This document shows positions 35,224 to 47,570 of a stretch of 64,000 bases of DNA, piece by piece (positions within the stretch are counted from its first letter, which is position 1; every line of letters begins with the position of its first letter). The notes below the pieces were generated by a model. That model made no database searches. It saw only the letters and a list, made by a program, of their open reading frames with translations, and was not told the origin of the DNA. The stretch covers positions 31,154,501 through 31,218,500 of the forward strand of contig NC_088917.1 in assembly GCF_963576675.1 (NCBI RefSeq), in the 5' to 3' direction. The position numbers and the translations under genes were made by a program. This DNA comes from Euphorbia lathyris (lineage: Eukaryota; Streptophyta; Magnoliopsida; Malpighiales; Euphorbiaceae).

Positions 35224-35687
35224 TGTAGACACCGAGTCGGAGGACTTGTGACGAAAACCTGAAAACAAGACGGTTGAAGCGATTGATTCCGGAAGTTTTG
35301 AAAAATATATAAAGAATAATAAGCGAAGGAAAATTAGCGGCACGGCGCGGGTGCTTAGCGGCATCCGGCACGCGGACGACAATGGTCGAACGCCCGCTCG
35401 GCGGCGCGGGACGTGCGCTCGGCGTCCGTCGAACGCACCGCAAGTGGCACGCTCTCGACGTCCGAGCAATGCCCGAGTCCGGTGGCACGGGGCGCGCTCT
35501 CGTGGGCCGCTGAGCGCACGTGCCCGGTAGCGCGAAGCGCGCGTTCGGCGGCCGCGACGTGTGAGCGTCCGGCGGTGCGGGACGCGCGCTCGACGGCCGT
35601 AGGGTGCGCACGCCCGATGGCTCGAGGCACGCCCCGAGGGCCGTCGGGCGGGCGCCCAACCACGTCGAGCGAACGCCCGACGGAGGT

Positions 35688-35860
35688 TGGGCACGGGCGC
35701 CCAACCTAGCGTTGGGCGCTCGCCCAACTCTTGTTGGGCGGCCACCCAACAAGGTTGGGCGGTAGCCCAACACTAGGTTGGGCGGTAGCCCAACACTAGG
35801 TTGGGCGGCCGCCCAACCCCAATGGGCGACGCCCAATTTCTTTTGGGCGTCGCCCATTGG
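35688..35860. repeat. GTTGGGCG-CGCCCAAC palindrome array and hairpin beside the LTR TATA box
   Basis: Six palindromes of the form GTTGGGCG-NN-CGCCCAAC at about 20-23-bp spacing. They are followed by an 18-bp-arm perfect hairpin (CCAATGGGCGACGCCCAA at 35819-35836 and its inverse at 35843-35860, 6-base loop). The 3' LTR has four palindromes and the same hairpin (53039-53080). The hairpin ends 18 bases before the TATA box. Confidence 0.9.
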
Positions 35861-35878
35861 TCCGGGGACCCGTTTGCC

Positions 35879-35885
35879 TATAAAA
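35879..35885 (+). promoter_or_regulatory. TATA box of element C LTR
   Basis: CCTATAAAAGGC, a strong plant TATA context, 655 bp into the LTR. Repeated in the 3' LTR at 53100-53106. Confidence 0.75.
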
Positions 35886-37112
35886 GGCACGGATCCCCAT
35901 GCAAAAAAAGAGAGGGGGGAAGGGAGAGCTTCTCACACTAGAATATATTTTCTAGAGAGAAGAAGTTGATTTTTTTAGGAGAAAACATTTTTTTTCCTAA
36001 AAATTGAAAATCTCCAAATTTCCTAAGTTCAATTTTTACTAAATTTTTCATAAAAAAACGGAAGCTCGCGGTTCGTGGAATCAATCGGCTTCGACTGTCA
36101 GATATCGAATTCAAGGTATTATCCGAGGACTAGACTCTTTATTTTATTTAAATTATTCTCTTCTTCTATTTATTTTTTTATGCTATAGTTTTTATTCATT
36201 TAGTTACTTATTTATTTTGTCACACTTTATTTAATTAGCGTATTTATTTAATTTTCACTTCGTGTTGAATAAAATCTGATTTTGTTTTAAAATAAAAAAC
36301 CTCGTTTTGATATCCCAATACGAACCGTGATCCAATAAAAAGGTAGTTCGGGTGTCGAAAACGTTGTAATTATAAGTTTTTAATTTAAAAGAAATTTCCC
36401 GAATAACGTTTTAAAATAAAAACATCGTTTTAGGAACTTCCGTTTTCGACTATGATCCATTTTTGGTAGTTCGGAAATCCAAAACGATTGAGTTAGATTT
36501 AATTTAAAGCTTTTGAATAAATCTGGAAACATTTAGGAGTGCTGCTGTAATTTACCTATTCTGTCACTAAATGCTGTTTACCGACGGAACTGCCAAAATG
36601 TAAAAAATGTCATTTCAGTCCCTTTTTCTTAACTTTTAAGCTTTTGATCCTTAGTATATATATGTATAATTACGTAATATATGTTTTTAAAATTATTTTA
36701 GAACTTTAGCCTATATATTTATTTTAGAATATTTGTATATCATTTTTATTCTATTTTACAATATGAGTATAAGTATATATATATGTATTTCCTTTTTATT
36801 GATTTAGGCTATGTTTTGAATATTAGTTACTTGATATTTTGAGAAATAATGGATAAATATTAGTATGTGTCATTTTTTATATTTAAAACTATATTAGTTA
36901 TGTATATATATATATATATATATATAGTTTTGGGATATTTGGGTTATCTTGATTATTGAATGAAATTATTTTTGGGTAAATGTTATTTTCTTAGTTATAG
37001 GATTTACTTACTATTTTCACATTTTCAAAGTATAGATATATTGTACCTATTATTTTTATATACATATAGTTCCTTTTGTATTAACTTTTATTTTCATATT
37101 CTATTTTTGATT

Positions 37113-37150
<38 letters not shown>

Positions 37151-38247
37151 AGAATTGCTTTCTTTATTCTTTTGGGCTTAATCATGGGTCCATGTTTCAA
37201 GTGGACTTTGTTTGAGTATGGATGGTGGTTTAAATGGGTTTATTATGGTAATTATAATTAGTAAAGAGTCCATTAAATAAGTGGGGAAAATAAATCACAA
37301 AAAGAGAGTTTTCAATTGAATTATTTAAACCAATGAGTTTTTAGATTTCTAATGTAAATAAATAGAGTCATTCTTGTTAATATTTCAAATCGTTTCTCAA
37401 AACACCACGTTTTAAAACCTTAATCCATTCCAAAGGCGGATTAAATGATCATTGTAATTAAAATCGTTTTCTTTGTGAATAATAGAGTTTTGAATCATTT
37501 TCTCAAAGAATTTGTACAAAATAAAATTGACTTGTATATTTAAACCATGTTTTCTCATTAAAAGGTTTTTATCTCAAACGTTTTTCAAATACTCGAGTCG
37601 TTCCAACGGCGATTCGGGTAAATTTCATCAAATGGGGTTTTAAAACGCACCTAAATCGTTCCAACGGCGATTAAGGTGCGAACCATGTAAATGAACTCGT
37701 TTTGGGGGAAATAAGTTAATGTGGAATGAACCCATAACATCACATTTAATACGGGTGTAAATAAATCACTTCTTTCTTCCCCCTTTCTGTGTATGTATAA
37801 ACATAAATGGGTAATTCTTTACTGATGTGGCTTTTCAATAATATATGCTCAAAACGGTTTCTAAAAAGAGAAAGAAAAGGGTTTCAAATGAATTTTAAAC
37901 TTAAAGAAGTATACGATTAGTCCGTTATCGCCTAACATGCTGAGTAGGAGGCCGGTGGTTCATAACCGGGCAATGTCGGGGTGCCTAGTAGCCTTTCTCC
38001 GGAAAGGAGCTAGCCTTCTCGTCTCGTACCTAAGTTTCCCGAACCCACACCGGTCTCCCGCAAGGGATCGGTGTTCATTTTCCCATTCGTGGGTGGCGAC
38101 TCTTCCATATCTCCGAGCTCCGGTCCTGCCGAGCAGCTTGATTCCACGATTGGTTGCTTTCGACGCCAATCACCGCTTACGTCGCCATGAGGTTGTCCAC
38201 CCCCCGGTCCGCCCGGGAGATTAGGCCGCGGCACCTCGTCTAACAAG

Positions 38248-38265
38248 TGGCGACTCTGCTGGGGA
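38248..38265 (+). other. Primer binding site of element C
   Basis: TGGCGACTCTGCTGGGGA starts two bases after the LTR end. This closely matches the arginine-tRNA type site typical of Ogre/Tat elements. Confidence 0.85.
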
Positions 38266-40175
38266 AGCGAGAAATTTGATTCCGGAAGGCGTGTATTAAG
38301 CCCTTAACGGGGATGGATCATTTTACTTCTTTTCGTATGCATTCACGTGCATTATTGCAAACCCTTTGGGTAATTTCTGCGAAACCTCTAGCGAGAGTCC
38401 ATTCGTCGCTCGAAAGAGGCTAGCGTAAGTTCCCCCTTACAGTAAGGCGCCAGAGGGTCCCCATCCATTCGTTAGGGGCGAATCTGTGCGGTCCTGTGAG
38501 GTCTCGCGGTCAGCCGTGTCAGCATATAGTAGCCTTAGAAGTTTCCATAGGATTACCTGTTACTATTTTTGATGTGATAAATGAATCAGTTCGTGTTTTC
38601 AAACCGCCATGATACGTGTCTAATCCTAAAGTATGTAAAGAAAATGAGACGATGCGTTAATATATACTCATGAATCGACATACTAATTACCCTAAAACAT
38701 CGAAACAATTTGAACTAAAGACGACTTAGTTATCTTGTATGAATGAACATGTGCGACCCGCCTTGTCCCTTTCGGTGTCCCGACGAAGGCACGTGTTCAG
38801 GAAATGCGTTATGACGTAAGCACGTATTAGTATGAATCGGTTCGGTGTTAAGGATAGTTACATTTCGATACAAAAGACTATATTAACAGTAGCCGTTATT
38901 CACATTCTTTAGATAAATTGGGATAAAACGAGATCACGACGAAATGAAAACGAAGAACATTTCTGTCTTGAATGACCCTGTCATAACGTGAAAAGTTTCG
39001 CACAAGTAGCCCGTCCCTTCCGAATAAAAGACGAGCTTTTACGTTATGCCTTGTGTCGTTCTTAAGAGAGATGGATGTGTCCGCAAAGGTGACTAAGAAA
39101 ATAAAAGAAAAGAAAAAGACCAAAATCATTCCGAGTCTATGATATATGTCAATCCCGAGGGTAGTTAAAGAAAATAAACCAATGCCGTTGAATACGTGTC
39201 TCGAGCGAATATATACCCCGTTTAAAATCTTGAAACCGAATTAAGCCAAACCGTATAATTGCGCCATATGGACGAGACTGCGGGTTTTGACTAACGACTC
39301 GATCATTTCGACCATTACCAAAACTGCAAGAAATATGGCCCGATGTACGTGTTTGTCTAAATTCGTGCCTAAAGAAAAGAGAACGGTGATATCCTCGATT
39401 CGAATAAGCATGCGATTCAACGAAACGTTGATTTTCTATAACCACACTAAGATGATATATCATGTGGATTGGGAAGAATAAAGGATTGTTGTTAGCCGAA
39501 AGATTACCGGGCGCTCAAATAAAGACTCACCGTCTTTTCACGTAGCAAAATGAGCAAACGAATCCTCGACGCTAAGAACAAACACGTTACACGATGAGTT
39601 CGTTCCCTAAAATAAAATCCAAAAGTGATTCCATCACTAAATAAACACGTGGTTACGTCTCTCGATAGATCCAAAAGATCCCGTTGTAATCCAAAATCGA
39701 GACACGAACCCACACGAACAAAAGGGAACGAGTCATCAACAATAACGAACGATTGAACTAGAAGAATAACTCGTACCACGTTTAAAAACCGAGATGCGCT
39801 CAAAGGAAGTCAAAACCCGAATTAATGCATCTCGCGAAAGGACAAAAGACGAGTTATTCTGAAAGGACAATCCAACTTGGTCGATTTCTTAGTCACCAAA
39901 CGTGGATACGTCAAAACGAAATGTGTTGTCTGATGAATGATTTAATTTCCCGCAATAATCGACGGCATCACGCGTCCCCTGGACCGCAATGTGAGCCAAA
40001 AACCAAAATCCTAGGAAAGAGACCTGGACCAACGAGTGTGTGGAGGAATAAGGGTGGAAGAGAGATGTTGTGATACGTGTAAATAGAACTAACGTTTGTT
40101 CTTCTTATCTTATAATCGTAAATAAATAAACACACACACCACGAATCATGCATACAAAATCATGCATACATACTA
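38266..40175 (+). other. Long leader of element C
   Basis: About 1.9 kb between primer site and gag. Only short ORFs on either strand, none with recognisable motifs. Relatives of the Ogre group often carry an extra ORF here; I see none that I can support. The sequence just before gag is AT-rich with a duplicated CATGCATACA word. Confidence 0.55.
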
Positions 40176-41462
40176 ATGGATATCGTTCGCGCAGACGTCA
40201 TCATTAAGCGGTTGTGGGTTCGCGAGAGTAATCGGCTTGTCAGACAGTTTGATCAGCTACGAGTAGACAGTTCAGAATCAGTAGTTGTGGCTTCTGAATC
40301 ATCTTCGTCTGGGTATACTCAGTCTTCCGTCAGTATGTCTGCGACCAACGAGAAAGTGGCTGAATTGGAAAACTCTGTGAACAATATCAATGATCAGCTG
40401 GCCGCAATCTTGGCCCAGCTAGCTGAGTTAGCACTGAAGGACAACAAGAGTGGTAGTAAGCGTGCTGAGAATGAGGTGAACGATGGCCCTCGCTTTGGGA
40501 ATGAGGAGGATTATCAGGATTATATCCGAAAACAGCTGGAAAAGGAGAAAGCTAAGGAAGAGGAGTGGAAGCAACACATCACACAGGAAGTGCAGGACTT
40601 GCGTGGAGGAAGTTTTGGAAATCAGGACTTCTATAACTTGAAGAATTGTTTGTCGGCAACAGCTTTGCCTCTGAAATTTCGTCTCCCCAACATGAAAAAG
40701 TTCGATGGAACCGGAGATCCCACCGCTCACATGAATCAGTATGGTGCTGTGATGAAGCACACGATCCTGACTGAGGATCAAGTCCTGGGGATGTTTAACA
40801 CCTACCTAGAGGGGGCTGCCCTCACATGGTTTTATGCGTTACCAATGGTGACAAAGAGGGATTGGAAAGAATTAGCGAAGTCATTCATCGCTCAGTATAG
40901 CTTTAACACCATGCTGGAGGTCACTTTGAAGGAGTTAGAGAGCACTAAGCAACAGGCTGGGGAATCCTTTTCCGATTTTGTGAAAAGATGGAGGGCTAAG
41001 GCCGCAGTGATGAAACAAAAGCCGCTCGAGCAGGATCAGATCCGAATGGTGGTTGGCAACACGTTGCCGTATATCAAGAATGAGTTGCGGTATATGCCGT
41101 TTACGGATTTCAATCAGATGTATAGTTGTGCCTTGACTGTCGAAGGTGATGGGGAGCCAAAGAAAGCTTATACCAAGTGGATGAAGTCTGGATATAGTGC
41201 CGGAGGGCCTAGCGCGAGTACGAAATCTGCAGCAGTGAAAGTGGTTGATCTTAATGCTATTGAAAAGAGGCGGTTCGCCAAGTTCGATCAGACCTATGCT
41301 AAAGTTTTCGAGCGTCTGCAGAAAAAGGGATTGTTAAAAGCCCTTACCCCGTATAACAAAGCTCAACCTACTCCGCAGATTCAGGCTAGAGGGTACTGTG
41401 AGTTTCACAACAGTTATGGACATACGATTGAGAATTGCGAGAGGCTGAAACACGAAATCTAA
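40176..41462 (+). pseudogene. Element C gag: capsid and zinc finger
   Basis: The ATG at 40176 opens a 428-codon segment. It has a helical N-terminus with a coiled stretch (residues about 55-85) and a charged helix (105-145). The canonical retrotransposon capsid domain follows (about 170-325: KKFDGTGDPTAHM, GAALTWFYALP, FVKRWRAKA). A C-x2-H-x5-H-x4-C finger ends it (YCEFHNSYGHTIENC, about 405-420). It ends at TAA 41460-41462. The same spot in element A reads a glutamine (AVQDRI), so a CAA-to-TAA change is likely, but the frame continues into the next module. Confidence 0.88.
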
Positions 41463-41465
41463 GAT

Positions 41466-42917
41466 TTGATTGAGGAGAAGAAGATAGTTGATCCTTCGTC
41501 AGCAAACCCTTCCGTTAGGCGCAATCCATTGCCTAATCATAAGGTGAGCGTGATCGGAGCTGGTTTGACAGAAACTGTAGTGATGGAATCCTTTGAGGAA
41601 GATGTAGAGGAGTTGTTGGACTCCGTCGAAAAAAGCAATGTGGGAAAAGGTCTGTATGTGTCCTTCTCGGGTGAGGAACGAGAGGATGAACCGATGGAAG
41701 AAGGGTCAGATGGTGGAGCACCGTATGATGAGGATAGTGCTGAAGAGACCGGAGAAGGGTCGTCTCGGACTATTGTGCTAGATTTGAGTTTGTTTAGTGG
41801 AGGAAGAGATCCCGAGGTGCACTTGCGTGAATATATGCACAACATGTTTATTGAATCCTTCGGAGTAGATGAGATTGCTCAGTGGTTTCATCATTCGCTG
41901 GTAGGCGAGCCTTTAGAATGGTTCCACTCATTACCCGACTCTTGCAAGCATGATTGGGATCAATTATCAGATTTATTCTTAGCAAAGTACCAAAGAGCCG
42001 AGGACAGGGCCGCAGAGCGCTTCGCAATGCAGATTGGACCTATCAAGCGTCCGCTACCGAGGGTTAGCAAATATAATGGCAACAAGGACCCTATGGAGCA
42101 CCTTCACTTCTACTTATCAGCCATGGCGCCCTTGGGTTTTAAAAAAGAAGAGATCACTATCTTGTTTTGTAATTCGTTGATGGGTGAGCCGTTAATGTGG
42201 TACATGTCGTTGCCGATGTATGTTAAGACCGATTGGGCGGCAATGACGAAAAGATTTATCAAGGAGTATACAGTATGGATGCTGGCAGAGCAAACCCCGG
42301 ATTCCCCGTCTTACCAAACACCTGATGCAGTGTTAGCGATGCCTAGGTATGGTGGATACCAGGATCCTGTTGAGCATGCAAGGTTATTCCGCAATCATAT
42401 GTATGACGCCGGATTCCCGCAGTGTGAATTACATGAACATTTTCCGGAAACCTTGATGGGTGAAGCCTTATTGTGGCATCAGGGTCTATCAGAGGAGAAG
42501 ATGGGTCATTGGATACCGCTCCGAAATGCCTTTGTGGCGAGATATGAAATGTACATTCCATGGACGGGATCCCTAGATGATCTGGACAGGATTAGGCAAT
42601 TCCCCGAGGAACATTTTATGGATTATGCTAGAAGGTGGAGGCATCGTTATGAGCAGTGTAATGAGACAATGAGCGATAAGGTGCAGCTTATGTGCATACA
42701 ACGAGGTGCTATTCCGTTGGCCGCAAGGAGGATGAGCCGGGTGTCCCTCCGTGACTATGATGAGTTGATAGGTTGGGCTATGTACGGATCAGCGGATCCT
42801 TTTTTCCTGAATCCGAGTGTTCCTCACGTCATGGATTTAATGGTCGTGGACATTTGGGAGAGTTCCTCGGACGAGGAGGATGCCAATCGAAGGGTTCCTA
42901 TTAACATTTCGGATTAA
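41466..42917 (+). pseudogene. Element C extra tandem capsid-like modules
   Basis: In the gag frame, about 480 codons hold three further capsid-like units. Unit 2 (about 41780-42010) has FSGGRDPEVHL and GEPLEWFHSLP. Unit 3 (about 42060-42280) has YNGNKDPMEHL and GEPLMWYMSLP. Unit 4 (about 42330-42790) has YGGYQDPVEHA, GEALLWHQGL and a C-terminal half, YARRWRHRYEQ, matching FVKRWRAKAAV of the canonical gag. Each repeats the pattern G-x2-DP-x2-H, then G-E/A-x2-x-W, then W and F. Units 2 and 3 look like N-terminal halves only. An acidic linker (EDEPMEEGSDGG) precedes them. The segment ends at TAA 42915-42917. Function unknown; particle building or RNA packaging is a guess. Confidence 0.8.
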
Positions 42918-42944
42918 TCGGATGATGAGCCAGAAATTGCGGTA

Positions 42945-44027
42945 ATGACGAGATTAGGTCGTGTGGCCGAGGGAAAGGCACCAATGGTAGAGACTGAGAT
43001 TGGAGAAGGGTCGGCTCCTAAGCCTGATGACCAAGTTCTTGAGCAGTTGAAGAAGACGCAAGCTAAGTCTACGGTCTGGGAAGTTTTATGCCATTCTAAG
43101 TACCATCGTGAGAATCTGATAAAGGAGTTGCAGAATTTGGTTATTTCCACCGATACTGAGCCGGCAGCGCTAGTAGGGGCAATTATGGCTCGAAAGAAGA
43201 CTGAGATCACATTTACCGATGAGGATCTCCCAGAAGAGGGGAAGGCTCATAATAAGCCATTGTATATCCGAGCGAAAATTAACGGGAAGAAGACTAGCTG
43301 TGTGATGGTCGATGATGGATCGGCCATTAATGTTTGTCCGTTGAAACTCTTGTCGAAGTTGGGAGTGGAAAGAGGAGACTTGACGGCCTCTGAAACAGTG
43401 ATTAGAGCATATGACGACAGCCGTAGGCACATTGAAGGAGTCTTCAAGGCCAAGTTGAAAGTGGGGCCGCACGAGGAAGAAACTGAGTTCACGGTGTTGG
43501 ATATCCCGGTAACTTTTGCTGTGCTGTTGGGACGCCCTTGGTTCCATAAGTTAGGAGGTGTGCCCTCCACGCTCCACCAAATGATTAAGTTCCCCTTCGG
43601 GGAAGAGATAGTAACAATTAGAGCTGAGAAATTGAGTTCGGTGGCAGCACTGGGAATTGAGCCTCAACTTTTCTCCGGATTCCAAGTCTCCGGGATTTAC
43701 GAGTCGAGCATGACCACCGATGTGGTGAAAATGATGAAGGGAGGTTTCATCCCGGGAATGGGTTTAGGAGCACAAAATCAGGGGTTGCCAGAATTTCCGG
43801 ATTTTAAGAGTCAGAAAACCCGGAGAGGTTTGGGATATGAGCAGGGGAGTCCGTCCAATGCGAGTGCTGAAGGAAAAGTAGGCTTGAGGAAGTATTTTGT
43901 GAGCGAGGGGCATGGGAAGGCATATTCAGGAACCCCCGAGGCATGGACTAGCACGGAAGGGAAGATTCTGCCAGGGTTCGAAATCTTCAATGATGTTGCC
44001 GACTGGGGCAAAGGAAAGGAGAGCTGA
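42945..44027 (+). pseudogene. Element C protease with G-patch
   Basis: Same frame as gag and pol. The retropepsin active site is VMVDDGSAINVCP (about 43305-43340), followed by LLGRPWFHKLGG. After the protease comes a glycine-rich G-patch-like motif (KMMKGGFIPGMGLGAQNQG, then RRGLGYEQ, about 43725-43845). A G-patch after a retroviral-type protease is known from betaretroviruses and some plant elements, where it binds nucleic acid. It ends at TGA 44025-44027 directly before pol. The start at 42945 is just the first ATG after the upstream stop; the frame is open from 42918. Confidence 0.85.
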
Positions 44028-44042
44028 TTTGCCGAGGAGATC

Positions 44043-47000
44043 ATGATGCTGGATTTAAATGCCGAGGAGCAGGTCATCACCATCGAAGCGACTGCGGGAG
44101 CGGTGGACGAGCCCAGTACCTCCAAGGTTCATGAGGAGCCCAAGAACCCTGATGATGAAAATTATATTACTGCTTTGTTTGAATCAGATGATGTAATCAC
44201 CCATGCTATCAATGAAATGAATTCTGATTTTGCTTACTTGCTTGATGTCGATCATGATCATTCCATGCATTCTCATTCATATAACATGCCTGCATTTGAA
44301 ATCAATACAATAGAAATGTCAACTTTCAATCTTGGTACGGATGAAAATCCTAAACTTATACAAATTGCTCAAGCATTAACTATTGAAGAGAGAAAAGAAT
44401 TTGAGAGAATAATTAAAAAATACGAAATTGTATTCGCTTGGACATACGAAGACATGCCTGGAATTGATCAATCAATCGTAACCCACCGCATTCCAACTTA
44501 CCCCGAAGCGAAGCCCGTAAAGCAGAAGCTCCGACGTATGAGACCAGAATGGGCAGATAAGATCAGAGAGGAGGTGAAGAAACAGTTAGAAGCGGGATTC
44601 ATCGAAGTAATCGACTATCCCCCTTGGGTCGCAAATGTGGTGCCCATCGCAAAGAAGGACGGCAAAGTGAGAATGTGCGTTGATTACAGAGATCTTAACA
44701 AGGCATGCCCCAAGGATGAGTTCGCATTACCTCATATCGACGTATTGATCGACAGCACAGCGTCAAGTGTATTACACACGAATGTGGACGGTTTCATGGG
44801 CTACATGCAAGTTCAGATGGCCGAAAAGCACAAAGCGAAAACCTCGTTCAAAACTGAGTGGGGGACATACTGTTACAGGGTAATGCCATTTGGTTTGAAA
44901 AACGCCGGGGCAACTTACCAGAGAATGGCCACAACACTGTTCCATGATATGATACACAAGGAGGTAGAAGTCTACGTGGATGATATGATGGTCAAATCAG
45001 AGACAAGAGAAGGGCATTTTGCCGCGCTCGAGAAGTTTTTGGCCCGAATCGCAGAATTCAAGCTAAGGTTAAACCCGAAGAAGTGCTTTTTCGGCGTTTC
45101 ATCGGGGAAAATCTTAGGCTATGTAATCGGAAATAAGGGAATCGAGGTGGATCCTGATAAAGTGAAGGCCATACAGGAGATGCCGGTGCCGAGAAATGAG
45201 AAGGAAGTGAGAGGGTTTCTGGGGCAGGTTCAGTATATCAGTCGGTTCATAGCAAGACTCACCGCAATCTGCGAGCCAATCTTTAAGTTGCTAAGGAAAG
45301 ACCAACCCGCTGTTTGGAATGATAAGTGTCAGCAAGCTTTGGAGAGCGTCCGGAGCTATTTGTCTAATCCGCCAGTGCTGAGACCGCCTAAACTGGGAAA
45401 GCCGCTTCTCTTCTATGTAGCAATTGAGGAGCGATCTATTGGGGCAATGTTGGCTCAAGAGGGAGACACCGGTGTGGAGCACGTGGTGTATTATTTGAGT
45501 AAGAAGTTCCTGGAGTACGAGCTCAAGTACAACATGATCGAAAAGACATGTGTGGCAGTAGTATGGTTGACAAAGAAACTGCGACACTATTTCCAATCGT
45601 ATAAAGTGATCATTATTTCTCGGATGGACCCCGTGAAGTATCTATACCGAACTCCATCCTTGACGGGGAAGTTAGCCAGATGGTTGTTACTTTTGTCCGA
45701 GTTTGACATTGAATATGTGACGAAGAAGGTTATCAAAGGGAGGGCCGTGGCAGAATTTCTGGCCAACCAGCCCCTGAATGCAGAGGAAGAAGAGATAAGT
45801 TATGATTTCCCCGATGAGCACTTGAACGCAATCGAAGTTATACCGTGGAAAATGTTCTTCGACGGAGCAGTTAATTCGAATGGAGCCGGAGTAGGAGTAC
45901 TACTTACCTCACCGGAAGGAGAAAGGATCCCGATGGCCAAGAAGTTATCCTTCCCTCTAACCAATAATATGGCTGAGTATGAAGCGTGCATTTATGGCTT
46001 AGAGTCATTAGCGGCACTGGGAGCGACATATGTCGAAATCTGGGGGGACTCAAAGTTGATCATTGAACAGGCACAAGGAAACACGGAGGTAAGAGAAGAA
46101 AGACTACGTCCATATCTAGATCAGCTAGAAGGGTTGGCACAAAGATTCAAGGAATGTCGTTTCTATCATATTCCTCGAGCACAGAACCAGGCAGCGGATG
46201 CCTTGGCTACTTTGGTGTCAGTTTGGGACAACCCCCGGAACCTTGCTTCGAAGCCGTTGGTATTGAGAAGATCTCACAAACCATGTTACGAGGACGTAAT
46301 GTTGTTAGGGACAGATGAAAAACCATGGTATTTCGATATCGTGAACTTCATGAAAGATGGGACATATCCGGCAGAGTCAGAACCTAGGGATCAAGCTGTG
46401 ATTAGAAGGCTAGCTCGTCAGTTCGTCATCCACAACGACTTGCTTTACAAAAGGCACGTTGATGGATTACAACTCAGATGCTTGGATGCGGGAGAAGCCT
46501 GCGAGGCAATGGAATCAGTACATTCGGGAATTTGTGGAGCCCATATGGGAGGAGCAGTACTAGCTAAGAAAATTATCAGACAAGGCTTCTATTGGCTCAC
46601 CATGGAAAGAGATTGTAACGAGTATGCAAAGAAATGTCACGATTGTCAAATCCACGGCGATTGCAGTCATCTTCCGGCCATGGAACTACGTGTGCTAGCA
46701 CCTATTTGGCCATTCGCTGCCTGGGGCATTGACATCATCAGCGAAGTAAGGCCTAATGCTTCAAATGGACATAAGTTTATTGCAGTCGCCATCGATTATT
46801 TCACCAAATGGGTAGAAGCAGAGTCGTTTAGCAAACTGGGATCCAAGCAGATGAGAAAGTTCATTGAAAAACACTTAATCACCAGGTTCGGAGTGCCTCA
46901 TCACATGATCATGGATAACGGAGTCCAGTTTCAGGGGGAAGTAAGGAATCTTTTTCGAGAATATGGCATTGAACATCACAGGTCTTCTCCGTACCGTCCA

Positions 47001-47570
47001 CATGCTAATGGGGCAGTAGAAGCAGCTAATAAGAACCTTAAAAGGATTCTCGTAAAGACGGTGGAATCACATCGGAACTGGCATGAGCACCTCCCACTCG
47101 CGTTGTGGGCTTATCGCACGACAATCAGAACCTCGACTGGGGCAACGCCATTCTCCTTGGTATACGGAACAGAAGCAGTCCTGCCGATTGAGATCAAAAA
47201 GCGATCGTTGAGAATCGCAGTGGAGGCAGAAATTCCCGAAACGGAATGGGTGAAGAGGCGATATGAGCAGTTGGCTTTAGTTGATGAGAAAAGGATGGAA
47301 GCCCTTTACCATGTACAGTTATATCAAAGAAGGATGGCTCAGGCTTTCAATAAAAAAGTCAAGACCAGCCCTATCAAAGAAGGAGATTTGGTGCTGAAAC
47401 AGATCCGTGTGACGCACACCGACCCGAGGGGGAAGTTCAGGCCTAACTGGGAAGGACCATTCGTTGTAAAGAAGATACTTAGCAAAGGAGCGGTGAAGTT
47501 AACCACAATGGACGGCATGGAATTCTCCGAACCTACCAACCTGGATAGGCTTAAGAAATACTTTTCGTAA
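44043..47570 (+). pseudogene. Element C pol: RT, RNase H, second RNase H, integrase
   Basis: 1175 intact codons. RT has CVDYRDLNKACPKDEFALP and YVDDMMVKS (near 44972). The first RNase H has lost its acidic residues (FYVAIEERSIG). The second RNase H keeps D (MFFDGA), E (NMAEYEA), D (WGDSKL) and D (QAADALA), so it probably supplies the activity. The integrase has a zinc region (HDCQIHGD) and D (GIDIIS), D (IMDNGVQF) and E (GAVEAANKN). The C-terminal tail ends NLDRLKKYFS. This part by itself has no stop. It is called a pseudogene only because the upstream gag-pro frame is broken; if stops are read through it could be functional. Confidence 0.93.

Larger units (their letters stand above)
35224..38245 (+). 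repeat. 5' LTR of element C
   Basis: 3022 bp, TGTAGACACC...GTCTAACA. The first 640 bp are GC-rich with degenerate repeats of about 45-60 bp (GCGGCGCGGGACGCGCGCTC-like), followed by palindromes and the TATA box. The rest is AT-rich with AT microsatellites near 36908-36927 and 37115-37147. It differs from the 3' LTR in palindrome copy number (6 against 4), AT-run lengths and a half-palindrome near 36585. Confidence 0.93.

Noticed and set aside
35204..35890. Long ORFs rich in Arg, Ala and Pro in the GC-rich LTR start (also 52362-53111 and overlapping frames)
   Set aside because: They are open in several frames on both strands because of GC-rich repeats, cross the LTR border and show no domain. 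They are LTR promoter sequence.
38896..39803. Minus-strand ORFs in the leader of element C as a possible extra ORF1
   Set aside because: Short, on the wrong strand for an Ogre-type ORF1 and without recognisable motifs.
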